From NCBI RefSeq assembly GCF_030696805.1, contig NZ_JAUYRO010000117.1, positions 24,644-88,643 on the forward strand: a stretch of DNA of 64,000 nt, read 5' to 3'. The translations under genes were made by a program, and so were the position numbers. Origin of the DNA: Methyloversatilis sp. (GTDB lineage Bacteria > Pseudomonadota > Gammaproteobacteria > Burkholderiales > Rhodocyclaceae). Below are positions 17,226 through 25,646 of the stretch, in pieces. Positions within the stretch are counted from its first letter, which is position 1. Every line of letters begins with the position of its first letter. The notes beneath the pieces are model-generated. The model was not told the origin of the DNA. It saw only the letters and a program-made list of their open reading frames with translations, and made no database searches.

Positions 17226-17271
17226 TTGACAGCGACGCTTTACCGGCTAGAATTAAAACGAACGTTTGAAT
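17226..17271 (+). promoter_or_regulatory. Promoter and palindromic operator of the TetR/fad regulator
   Basis: A sigma-70 promoter TTGACA (17226-17231), 16-bp spacer, TAGAAT (17248-17253) is overlapped at its -10 and start site by the palindrome ATT-A-AAACG-AA-CGTTT-G-AAT (17252-17271). The core AAAC-N4-GTTTG matches the PsrA/FadR-type TetR operator consensus for fatty-acid regulators. It implies autorepression of the TetR gene, relieved by acyl-CoA (inference). Confidence 0.75.
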
Positions 17272-17286
17272 GAAGGTTGTGCAGGC

Positions 17287-17970
17287 ATGGATGTCCGTCG
17301 CACTTCGCTGACCGCGCACGAAACCCGCAACCGCATTCTCGATGCGGCGCAGGCGCTGTTCGTGGCGCACGGTTTCGAGGCGACGTCGATGCGCATGATC
17401 ACTGGCGACGCCGGCGTCAATCTCGCAGCGGTGAATTACCACTTCGGCTCGAAGGACGTGCTGGTGCGCGAGGTGCTGAAGCGCCACCTGCAGCCGTTGA
17501 ACGCACAACGCATGCAGGCACTCGATGCGGCCGAGGCCGCGGCCGGCGATCAGCCGGTGAAGCCCCACCGCATCGTCGATGCGTTCTTCGGCAGTTCGCT
17601 CGAGCTGGCGGCCGGCAGTGCGGCCGGGCGTGAATTCATGCAGCTGCTCGGCCGCACCTTCACCGAACCGTCACCGACGGTGCGCGAATATCTCGCTACC
17701 GAGTACGCGCCGGTGATCGGCCGTTACCGCGATGCGTTCTGCCGCGCGCTGCCGACGGTGCCGGTCGAGGAAATCCTGTGGCGCCTGCATTTCATGCTGG
17801 GTGCCATGTCGTATGCCGTGTCGGGCATCGATTCGCTGCAGGTGCTGACCGGCGTGCGTATCGATGAACCTGACGCCATGCAGCGCATGCGGCCGCGCCT
17901 GATGAGTTTCCTGCTCGGCGGTTTGCGGGCGCCACTTCCTGCCGGCGACGGCGCGGACGAAACAACGTAG
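17287..17970 (+). CDS. TetR-family regulator of the fatty-acid degradation locus
   Basis: 227 residues from the ATG at 17287, with GAAGG upstream; another in-frame ATG at 17266 lies inside the operator and is less likely. The TetR helix-turn-helix is clear: TRNRILDAAQALFVAHGFEATSMRMI then the recognition helix AAVNYHFGSKDVLV (short segments of both are diagnostic). The C-terminal ligand domain is unassigned but ends with LLGGL. It heads the FadE-thiolase-FadJ genes and has a PsrA-like operator in its own promoter, so it likely senses acyl-CoA and represses beta-oxidation. Confidence 0.88.
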   Translation: MDVRRTSLTAHETRNRILDAAQALFVAHGFEATSMRMITGDAGVNLAAVNYHFGSKDVLVREVLKRHLQPLNAQRMQALDAAEAAAGDQPVKPHRIVDAFFGSSLELAAGSAAGREFMQLLGRTFTEPSPTVREYLATEYAPVIGRYRDAFCRALPTVPVEEILWRLHFMLGAMSYAVSGIDSLQVLTGVRIDEPDAMQRMRPRLMSFLLGGLRAPLPAGDGADETT

Positions 17971-18036
17971 CGGAACAGGGTGCAACGGCCGACGATGGCC
18001 TGCACACCGGAGCGAAGCACCGAGGAGGGAGACGTC

Positions 18037-20517
18037 ATGACCTGGATATTGTTGCTGCTGGTGCCTGTGGGCATCGTACTGCTGGGCTACCTGCGCGCGC
18101 CGCTGCTCGTGAGCACGGCGGCGGCTGCCGCGTGGCTGGTGGCGGCCAGCCTGCATTTCGACTGGCCGACGGCGGTGAATGTCGCGGTTGCGCTGCTGGC
18201 TGGCGTGCCGGCACTGCTGCTGAACGTGCCGGCGCTGCGTCGCGCGCTCATATCGAAACCGTTGCTGAAGGTGTATCGCAACATCCTGCCGCCGATGTCC
18301 GACACCGAACGCATCGCGCTCGAAGCCGGCACCGTGTGGTGGGAGGGCGAACTGTTCCGCGGCCACCCGGACTGGAAGGTGCTGCACGCCTATCCGGAAC
18401 CGACGATGAGCGCGGAAGAACAGGCCTTTCTCGACAACGAAGTCGAACAACTGTGCCGCCTGTCCGACGACTGGACCATTTCGCACGAATTGAAGGACCT
18501 GCCGCCCGAGGCCTGGCAGTACATCAAGGATGCCGGCTTCCTCGGCCTCATCATTCCGAAGCACTATGGCGGCAAGCAGTTTTCGGCCTGGGCGCATTCG
18601 CAGATCGTGACCAAGCTGTCGACCCGTTGCTCCGCCTCGGCCGTCACCGTGATGGTGCCCAATTCGCTCGGCCCGGCCGAACTGCTGCTGCATTACGGCA
18701 CCGACGCGCAGAAGGACCACTACCTGCCGCGCCTGGCAAAGGGTCTGGAAATTCCGTGTTTCGCACTGACCAGCCCGCAGGCCGGGTCGGACGCGGCGTC
18801 GATTCCGGACTTCGGCATCGTCTGCAAGGGGGAGTATCAGGGCCGCGAGGTGTTGGGCATGCGCGTCACCTGGGACAAGCGCTACATCACGCTGGGCCCG
18901 GTCGCCACCCTGTTGGGTCTGGCGTTCCGGCTGTACGACCCGGACCACCTGCTGGGCGACACCGAAGATATCGGCATCACCTGCGCGCTGATTCCGACCG
19001 ACCACCCGGGCGTCGAAATCGGCCGCCGCCACTACCCGCTGAACGCGGTGTTCCAGAATGGACCGAACTGGGGCAAGGATGTGTTCATGCCGCTGGACTG
19101 GATCATCGGCGGCCCGGCGATGGCCGGACAGGGCTGGCGCATGCTGATGGAGTGCCTCGCCGCTGGCCGCTCGATTTCGCTGCCGGCGTCGAACACCGGC
19201 ATGGCCAAGCTCACCGCGCGCACTGTCGGCGGCTACTCGCGCGTGCGCAGCCAGTTCAAGACGGCGATCGGACGCTTCGAAGGCATCCAGGAACCGCTGG
19301 CCCGCATCGGTGGCCACCTGTACATGATGGACGCCGCGCGCCGCATGACCGCCGGCGCCATCGACCTGGGCGAAAAGCCCTCGGTCGTGTCGGCCATCGT
19401 GAAGTACCACATCACCGAGCGCGCGCGCATCGTCGTCAATGACGGCATGGACATCCTCGGCGGCAAGGGCATCTGTCTGGGCCCGTCGAATTTCCTCGGC
19501 CGCGCCTATCAGCAGATTCCGATCGGCATCACGGTCGAGGGCGCGAACATCCTGACGCGCAGCCTGATCATCTTCGGTCAGGGCGCCATACGCTGCCATC
19601 CGTACGTGCTGCGGGAAATGCGCGCCGCGCTGGCCGACGACACGCCGGCGGCGCTGGCCGAATTCGACGATGCGCTGTTCTCGCACATCGGTTACACCGC
19701 CAGCAATGCGATACGCGCGCTGGTGACCGGCCTGACCGGTTCGCACTGGGTCGGCGTGCCGAGCGGCGTGGCGCCTGAAACGCGCCGCTATTACCAGCAG
19801 CTCACGCGCTTTTCGACCGCCTTCGCCTTCATTTCGGACGCCGCGATGCTGACGATGGGCGGCGATCTGAAGCGCAAGGAAAAACTGTCGGCGCGGCTGG
19901 GCGACATCCTTTCGCAGATGTATCTGTGCTCGGCGACTTTGAAGCGCTACGAGGCCGATGGCCGGCAGGCGGCCGACGCGCCGCTGATGCACTGGGCCAT
20001 GTGGGACGCGATGTTCCACGCCCAGACCGCCTTCGAAGGCGTGATGTCGAACTTTCCGAATCGCGCCGTCGCCGTCTTGCTGCGACGGCTCATCTTTCCG
20101 CTCGGCCGGCCGTATGTGGTGCCGTCGGACCGGCTCGGCGGCGAGGTGGCGAAGCTGCTGATCGAGCCGTCAGCGACGCGCGACCGGCTGACCGCCGGCA
20201 TGTACATCCCCGACGACGAACACGACCCGGTCGGCGTCATCGAACACGCGCTGAACGCAACCATCGCCGCCGAAGCCATCGAAGCGCGTGTGCGCGCGGC
20301 GCAGAAGAAGGGTGTGCTGAAGGCGCACGGGGCCGGCCTGATGCAGGCCGCGTTCGATGCCGGCCTGATTGAGGCCGCCGAATTCGCGCTGATCCGCCGG
20401 CGCGACGAACTGCGTGACCGGGTCGTCCGGGTGGACGACTTCCCGCAGGATTTCGGTGCCGATGCGGTGAGCACACCGCTGGCTGATTCGCACAACGTCA
20501 CCGCGATCGCCGCCTGA
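18037..20517 (+). CDS. fadE: Acyl-CoA dehydrogenase, FadE type
   Basis: 826 residues from the ATG at 18037 behind a strong GGAGGGA site. Two hydrophobic helices form the N-terminus (MTWILLLLVPVGIVLLGYL and a second to about residue 75), as in E. coli FadE. The dehydrogenase core follows: FALTSPQAGSDA for the flavin/substrate loop, the FadE-type PNWGKDVFMPLDWIIGG, and the helix region NDGMDILGGKGICLGPSN with the catalytic-base region VEGANILTRS. DUF1974 C-terminal extension present. It catalyses the first, FAD-linked step of beta-oxidation. The stop overlaps the thiolase start (TGATG), so expression is coupled. Confidence 0.95.
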   Translation: MTWILLLLVPVGIVLLGYLRAPLLVSTAAAAAWLVAASLHFDWPTAVNVAVALLAGVPALLLNVPALRRALISKPLLKVYRNILPPMSDTERIALEAGTVWWEGELFRGHPDWKVLHAYPEPTMSAEEQAFLDNEVEQLCRLSDDWTISHELKDLPPEAWQYIKDAGFLGLIIPKHYGGKQFSAWAHSQIVTKLSTRCSASAVTVMVPNSLGPAELLLHYGTDAQKDHYLPRLAKGLEIPCFALTSPQAGSDAASIPDFGIVCKGEYQGREVLGMRVTWDKRYITLGPVATLLGLAFRLYDPDHLLGDTEDIGITCALIPTDHPGVEIGRRHYPLNAVFQNGPNWGKDVFMPLDWIIGGPAMAGQGWRMLMECLAAGRSISLPASNTGMAKLTARTVGGYSRVRSQFKTAIGRFEGIQEPLARIGGHLYMMDAARRMTAGAIDLGEKPSVVSAIVKYHITERARIVVNDGMDILGGKGICLGPSNFLGRAYQQIPIGITVEGANILTRSLIIFGQGAIRCHPYVLREMRAALADDTPAALAEFDDALFSHIGYTASNAIRALVTGLTGSHWVGVPSGVAPETRRYYQQLTRFSTAFAFISDAAMLTMGGDLKRKEKLSARLGDILSQMYLCSATLKRYEADGRQAADAPLMHWAMWDAMFHAQTAFEGVMSNFPNRAVAVLLRRLIFPLGRPYVVPSDRLGGEVAKLLIEPSATRDRLTAGMYIPDDEHDPVGVIEHALNATIAAEAIEARVRAAQKKGVLKAHGAGLMQAAFDAGLIEAAEFALIRRRDELRDRVVRVDDFPQDFGADAVSTPLADSHNVTAIAA

Positions 20518-21800
20518 TGACCTTATCCGACGTTTTCGTGGTCGATGGCGCGCGCACCCCCTTCCTGAAGGCGCGCAACGCGCCCGGCCCGTTCGCCGCC
20601 GCCGACCTCGCAGTGGCGGCCGGCAGTGCGCTGCTGTCGCGCCAGCGCTTCCGGCCGGATCAGCTCGATGAAGTCATCCTCGGCTGCGCGGCGCCGTCGG
20701 CCGACGAAGCGAACATCGGCCGCATTGCCGCGCTGCGCCTGGGTTGTGGCGACCGTGTGCCGGGCTGGACGGTGATGCGCAACTGCGCCAGCGGCATGCA
20801 GGCACTCGATTCGGGCATCGCCAACATCCAGCGCGGCCGCGCCGATCTGGTGCTGGCTGGCGGCGTCGATGCGCTGTCGCGCGCCCACCTGCTTTTTTCC
20901 GACGCCATGGTGCGCTGGCTGTCGCAGTGGTACGCGGCCAAAGGCATCGGCGCGCGCGCGCAGCTGCTGACGAAATTGCGCCCCGGCATGCTGGCGCCGG
21001 TCGTCGGTCTGCTGAAAGGCCTGACCGATCCGGTGATCGGCATCAATATGGGCCAGACGGCCGAAAATCTCGCTGCGCGCTTCGGCATCAGCCGCACGCA
21101 GATGGATTTCCACGCCATGCGTTCGCACCAGCGCACCGCCGCCGCGCTCGATGCCGGTCATTTCGGCGAAGTCGTCCCGATCGCCGACGCCGGTGGACGT
21201 ATCTATATGGAGGACGACGGCGTACGACGCGATTCGTCGGTGCCGCGGCTGGCAAAGCTGCGCCCGGTGTTCGACCGCGCGCACGGCCACATCACTGCCG
21301 GCAACAGTTCGCAGGTGACCGACGGTGCAGCCTGGCTGCTGCTGGCGTCGCGCAAGGCGGTGGACGAACACGGCCTGACGCCGCTCGGCCGCATTGTCGA
21401 CACCGAGTGGGCCGGGCTGGACCCGGCGCAGATGGGGCTGGGGCCGGTGCATGCCGCCACGCCACTGCTGCAGCGCCACGGACTCGGGCTGAACGATCTG
21501 GATGCCTGGGAAATCAACGAAGCCTTCGCCGCTCAGGTCATCGGCTGCATCGAGGCGTGGAAAAGCGATGATTACTGCCGCACCGAGCTGGGCCTGCCCG
21601 GCGCGCTCGGCACGCTCGATGAGTGCCGGCTGAATGTCGACGGCGGCGCCATTGCGATCGGTCACCCGGTCGGCGCCAGCGGCGCACGCATCGTGCTCCA
21701 TCTGCTGCATGTGCTGCGCCGGCAGGGCGGCGGCCGCGGCATCGCGGCCATCTGCATCGGCGGCGGGCAGGGCGGTGCCATGCTGGTGGAAACGACATGA
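20517..21800 (+). CDS. Acetyl-CoA C-acyltransferase (thiolase), FadI/FadA type
   Basis: 427 residues. Nucleophile Cys lies in MRNCASGMQALDSG (about residue 90). The second active-site set is complete: EINEAFAAQ, and the His and distal motif GGAIAIGHPVGASGAR. The C-terminal Cys is in ICIGGGQGGAML. The length and extra insert (about residues 120-165, with MLAPVVGLLKG) are those of the FadI branch acting on long-chain 3-ketoacyl-CoA. Its ATG overlaps the FadE stop and its stop overlaps the next gene's ATG, so the three form one coupled operon. Confidence 0.93.
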   Translation: MTLSDVFVVDGARTPFLKARNAPGPFAAADLAVAAGSALLSRQRFRPDQLDEVILGCAAPSADEANIGRIAALRLGCGDRVPGWTVMRNCASGMQALDSGIANIQRGRADLVLAGGVDALSRAHLLFSDAMVRWLSQWYAAKGIGARAQLLTKLRPGMLAPVVGLLKGLTDPVIGINMGQTAENLAARFGISRTQMDFHAMRSHQRTAAALDAGHFGEVVPIADAGGRIYMEDDGVRRDSSVPRLAKLRPVFDRAHGHITAGNSSQVTDGAAWLLLASRKAVDEHGLTPLGRIVDTEWAGLDPAQMGLGPVHAATPLLQRHGLGLNDLDAWEINEAFAAQVIGCIEAWKSDDYCRTELGLPGALGTLDECRLNVDGGAIAIGHPVGASGARIVLHLLHVLRRQGGGRGIAAICIGGGQGGAMLVETT

Positions 21801-23749
21801 GTGCCGCAATGACGGAAGGGCTCAAGCACTGGCGCCTCGAGCGCGACGCGGAGGGCATCGCCTGGCTCACTTTCGACCGAGCCGAAGAGAGCGTGAATAC
21901 GCTGTCCGGTGAGGTCATGCGCGAACTGGCTAGCGTGCTCGACGCGCTCGACGCAGCGCCGCCGCGCGGGCTGGTCATTCTGTCCGGCAAGGCGAGCGGC
22001 TTCATTGCCGGCGCCGACATTGCCGAATTCGGACAGGTGATCGATCTGGCCGGCGCGCGTGCGTTGATCGAACGCGGCTGGAACCTGTTCAACCGGCTGG
22101 CGGCCGTGCGCTACCCGACCTGTGCGCTGGTGCGCGGTTTCTGCGTTGGCGGTGGCACCGAACTGGCGCTGGCCTGCAACCGCATCGTCGCAGTCGATGA
22201 CCCCGGTACCCGCTTTTCGCTGCCCGAAGTGATGCTGGGCATCGTGCCCGGCTGGGGCGGCATGCTCCGCCTGCCGGCCCGCATCGGCGCGCCGGCCGCA
22301 CTCGACATGATGCTGACCGGTCGCGCGCTCGACGTGCGGCGTGCGAAGACGCTTGGCCTGGTCGACGACATCGCCCCGGCGCGCCTGATGCGCGAGCATG
22401 CCGCTGCCGCCGTGCTGTCGGGCGCGCCGCGCAAGCCACTTTCACTGCTGCAGCGCCTGCTGTCCGGGCCGCTGCGCAGCGTGGTGGCGAAGAAGGCCAT
22501 GGCCGGCGTGGCCAAGCGCGCCAGTCGCCGGCACTACCCGGCGCCGTACGCCATCATCGACATGTGGCGCGATTTCGGCGGCAATGCGCTGGCCGTGCCG
22601 GAGGGGCATGCTTCATCGATGGGCGCGCTGGTCGCCCATCCGACCACCGCCAACCTGCAGCGCGTGTACCACCTGCGCGAGCGCTTGCGCGGCTTCGGCA
22701 AGCCGGAAGGCGTCGAACTGCCGGTGGTCCGGCACGTGCATGTGGTGGGTGCCGGCGTCATGGGTGGCGACATCGCGGCCTGGTGCGCACTGCGCGGTTT
22801 CCGCGTGACGCTGCAGGACAGCAGTGCCGAGCGCATCGCCCCGGCGCTGCAGCGCGCCGCGAAGGCCTGGGGCCGCAAGTTCCGGCGCGACCGGCGCGGC
22901 CTGCGCGCCGCGCTAGACCGGCTGGTGCCGGACGTGACCGGCGACGGCGTAGCGGGGGCTGACGTCATCATTGAAGCGATCTACGAAAACCTCGAGGCGA
23001 AGCAGGCGCTGTTCCGTGACATCGAACGGCGCGCGAAGCCCGACGCGCTGATCGCCACCAACACGTCCAGCCTGCGCGTCGAAGACATCGCCGCCGGCCT
23101 GCGCACGCCATCCCGCCTGGTCGGCATCCATTTCTTCAATCCGGTGGCGCAGATGCCGTTGGTCGAAGTGGTGAGCGGCGCTGCCAGCGATCCGCTGGCC
23201 GTGCAACGCGCCGCAGCCTTCGTCGGCGCGCTCGACAAGCTTCCGCTGCCGGTGGCCAGTCACCCCGGTTTCCTCGTCAATGCGGTGCTCGGCCCCTACA
23301 TGCTGGAAGCGATGAAGTGCGTCGACGAGGGCATCGCACCCGAGGTGGTGGACCGCGCGGCACTGGATTTCGGCATGGCCATGGGGCCGGTCGAACTGAT
23401 CGATACCGTCGGGCTCGACATCGCCCTGGCCGCGGGGGCGCGGTTGACCGGCGTCGCGCAGGCGCCGGCCTGCCTGCAGCGGCATGTCGATGCCGGGCGG
23501 CTCGGGCGCAAGACCGGCAGCGGGTTTTACGAATGGACCGACGGCAAGCCACAGCGCGGTGAGGTATCGTCCGTGCCCGACGGCCTGACCGAAAGGTTGC
23601 TGGCACCGCTGGTCGCCGTCACGCGCCGCTGCGTCGAACAGCAGGTGGTCGCCGATGCCGATCTGGCCGATGCCGGCCTGATCTTCGGCGCCGGCTTCGC
23701 GCCCTGGACCGGCGGCCCGCTGCATCACGAACGCCTGAAACCTCACTGA
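21797..23749 (+). CDS. Fatty oxidation multifunctional enzyme, FadJ/FadB order (hydratase then dehydrogenase)
   Basis: 650 residues from the ATG at 21797 (ATGA overlap with the thiolase stop). Residues 1-300 are an enoyl-CoA hydratase/isomerase domain with the oxyanion motif SGKASGFIAGADI and the catalytic-Glu region VGGGTELALACN and PEVMLGIVPGWGG. From about residue 310 comes the NAD domain (VVGAGVMGGDIAAWCALRG), the 3-hydroxyacyl-CoA dehydrogenase signature HFFNPVAQMPLVEVV, and a duplicated C-terminal domain (NAVLGPYMLEAMKCVDEG). It performs hydration and NAD oxidation steps of beta-oxidation with the thiolase just upstream. Confidence 0.93.
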   Translation: MSAAMTEGLKHWRLERDAEGIAWLTFDRAEESVNTLSGEVMRELASVLDALDAAPPRGLVILSGKASGFIAGADIAEFGQVIDLAGARALIERGWNLFNRLAAVRYPTCALVRGFCVGGGTELALACNRIVAVDDPGTRFSLPEVMLGIVPGWGGMLRLPARIGAPAALDMMLTGRALDVRRAKTLGLVDDIAPARLMREHAAAAVLSGAPRKPLSLLQRLLSGPLRSVVAKKAMAGVAKRASRRHYPAPYAIIDMWRDFGGNALAVPEGHASSMGALVAHPTTANLQRVYHLRERLRGFGKPEGVELPVVRHVHVVGAGVMGGDIAAWCALRGFRVTLQDSSAERIAPALQRAAKAWGRKFRRDRRGLRAALDRLVPDVTGDGVAGADVIIEAIYENLEAKQALFRDIERRAKPDALIATNTSSLRVEDIAAGLRTPSRLVGIHFFNPVAQMPLVEVVSGAASDPLAVQRAAAFVGALDKLPLPVASHPGFLVNAVLGPYMLEAMKCVDEGIAPEVVDRAALDFGMAMGPVELIDTVGLDIALAAGARLTGVAQAPACLQRHVDAGRLGRKTGSGFYEWTDGKPQRGEVSSVPDGLTERLLAPLVAVTRRCVEQQVVADADLADAGLIFGAGFAPWTGGPLHHERLKPH

Positions 23750-23770
23750 CCCCTTTTCGAGCATCGAACC

Positions 23771-24166
23771 ATGAATGATTCCGTACAGACCCTGCCCGAC
23801 GACCAACCGGCGCTGCGCCTGCTGCCGATGCCGCGTGACCTCAATGCCGCGGGCGACATATTCGGCGGCTGGGTCATGTCGCAGGTGGATGTGGCCGGTT
23901 CGATCGCGGCGATGCGCCGCACCCGCTCGCGTGTGGTGACGGTGGCGGTCAATTCCTTCGTGTTCCTGCAGCCGATCACCACCCAGTACCTCGTGTCTTT
24001 CTATGCGTCGGTGGCGCGGGTCGGCAACACTTCGATCACCGTCGATGTGACGGTCTATGCGGAAACGGGTTACGAAAACATACAGATAAAGAAGGTGGCG
24101 GAGGCGACGTTGACCTATGTTGCAGTGGGCGAAGAAGGGCAGAAGCTGAATATTCCGAAAGATTGA
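23771..24166 (+). CDS. Acyl-CoA thioesterase, YciA/hotdog family
   Basis: 131 residues, a single hotdog domain of the normal size for YciA. The conserved start LRLLPMPRDLNAAGDIFGGWVMSQVD (key part DLNAAGDIFGGW) contains the catalytic Asp/Asn region, followed by VTVAVNSFVFLQPI. It hydrolyses acyl-CoA to free acid and CoA and may relieve acyl-CoA pressure during beta-oxidation. Only 21 nt separate it from the FadJ-like gene, so it belongs to the same operon. Confidence 0.9.
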   Translation: MNDSVQTLPDDQPALRLLPMPRDLNAAGDIFGGWVMSQVDVAGSIAAMRRTRSRVVTVAVNSFVFLQPITTQYLVSFYASVARVGNTSITVDVTVYAETGYENIQIKKVAEATLTYVAVGEEGQKLNIPKD

Positions 24167-24190
24167 CCGTTACAGCGCTGTACGGTCACT

Positions 24191-24222
24191 CCAGCCCCAC
24201 TTCAGCGGTGAAGCGGGGCTGG
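24191..24222 (+). terminator. Stem-loop between thioesterase and fadL
   Basis: CCAGCCCC-A-CTTCA / TGAAG-C-GGGGCTGG around a GCGG loop: a 14-bp stem with one mismatch. There is no T-run after it, so it is not a classic intrinsic terminator. It may mark an operon boundary or protect the upstream mRNA. Confidence 0.5.
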
Positions 24223-24250
24223 GCAACGCATAACCAGGCGAGGAGCTGAA

Positions 24251-25540
24251 ATGTCATCACACAACAAATTTGCAGGTTCCGATCTGCCGTTTGCACGTCT
24301 GGCCGTGCTGATCGGACTGACGGTGTCCGGTCAGGCCATGGCGGCCGGCTTTGCGGTACAGAACCAGAACGGGGCCGGTACGGCTACCGCATTTGCCGGT
24401 GCCGCCGCTGTCGCGGACGACGCCAGCACGATCTACTTCAACCCGGCAGGCATGACCTATCTGCCGATGGGGCACAGCATTTCGGTCGCTGGCACCCTGC
24501 TGCACCGGTCGCTGAAGTTCGACGACCGTGGTTCGAATGCGCTGGGCCCGTTCCCGCTTGGCGATGATGGCGGCGAGGGCGGTGGCCTGTCGCTGATACC
24601 GGCCGGCTACTACAGCTACGCGATCAACGACCGTTTCCGCATCGGTGTCGGCGTGTCCGCCACCTTCGGCAACAAGACCGACTACAGCACCACTTTTCTC
24701 GGTCGCTTCCAGGGCAATTATGTCGATCTGAAGGCGCTGAACATCAATCCGTCGGTCGCGTGGCGCGTCAATGACCAGTTGTCGATCGGCGCCGGCATCA
24801 GTTTCGTCAAGCTCGAAGGCGATATCCAGCAGCAGCTCCCGGTAGGCGGCTTCCCGAATGCGCGCAACCGGCTCGAAGCCGACGACACGGCGATGGGATT
24901 CAATGTCGGCCTGATGTATCAGGTGACGCCGGCGATGCGCGTCGGCCTGTCCTACCGCTCGAAGATCGACTTCCGGCTCAAAGGCGAAGCAAGCGCGACC
25001 GAAGCCGGACTGGCGACCGGCGTGACCCCGGCGTTCGCGAGAATCGAACTGCCCGATACCTTTTCGGTGGCGGTGCATCACCAGATCACCGACCGCTGGG
25101 AAGCCATGGGCGACTACACCTGGACTGGCTGGTCGTCCTTCAAGTCGCTCGACGTGCGCAATGACACGACCGGTGCGCGCCTGACCAATCCGGAATATGA
25201 CTTCCGCGACAGCTGGCGCATCGGCTACGGCGCGGCCTACAAATACACCGAAGCGCTGAAGCTGCGCTTCGGCGTTGCGTTCGACAAGTCGCCGGTGCAT
25301 GACGAAACGACACGCACGCTGACGCTGCCCGACAGCGACCGCTACTGGGTGGCGATCGGTGCGCGTTATGCGCTGACGCCGAAATCGACGATCGATGTCG
25401 GCTACGCGCACATTTTCTTCGACCGCGAAGGCATCGACCGGCGCACCATCGTCGGCACCACGCCGACCGGCCAGATCATCCGCGGCAAGTTCGACGCCAG
25501 CGCCGACCTGCTGTCGGTGCAGTACAACCAGACCTTCTGA
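24251..25540 (+). CDS. fadL: Outer-membrane long-chain fatty acid transporter, FadL/OmpP1 family
   Basis: 429 residues. A signal peptide ends at AMAAG, followed at once by the FadL mature start AGFAVQNQNGAGTATAFAGAAAVADDASTIYFNPAGM (only the NPAGMT plug motif is diagnostic). The rest is an alternating 14-strand beta-barrel ending in aromatic Phe (VQYNQTF), as expected for BAM recognition. It imports long-chain fatty acids or other hydrophobic molecules through the N-terminal plug. Its position inside the fad locus fits fatty-acid uptake. Confidence 0.93.
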   Translation: MSSHNKFAGSDLPFARLAVLIGLTVSGQAMAAGFAVQNQNGAGTATAFAGAAAVADDASTIYFNPAGMTYLPMGHSISVAGTLLHRSLKFDDRGSNALGPFPLGDDGGEGGGLSLIPAGYYSYAINDRFRIGVGVSATFGNKTDYSTTFLGRFQGNYVDLKALNINPSVAWRVNDQLSIGAGISFVKLEGDIQQQLPVGGFPNARNRLEADDTAMGFNVGLMYQVTPAMRVGLSYRSKIDFRLKGEASATEAGLATGVTPAFARIELPDTFSVAVHHQITDRWEAMGDYTWTGWSSFKSLDVRNDTTGARLTNPEYDFRDSWRIGYGAAYKYTEALKLRFGVAFDKSPVHDETTRTLTLPDSDRYWVAIGARYALTPKSTIDVGYAHIFFDREGIDRRTIVGTTPTGQIIRGKFDASADLLSVQYNQTF

Positions 25541-25646
25541 TGCCTCACCGGCCGGCGTCCGCAAGGCGCTGGCCGATGCGCCGCTTCTGTTTTTACGGTG
25601 ACCCGGCTGCACTCGGCGGTCGGAATTCCGCTTCCGGGAGACCGCC

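Noticed and set aside
17671..20019. 782-codon open frame on the minus strand opposite fadE
   Set aside because: Mirror frame of high-GC coding DNA: Arg/His/Gln-rich with no domain, while the plus strand encodes a complete FadE.
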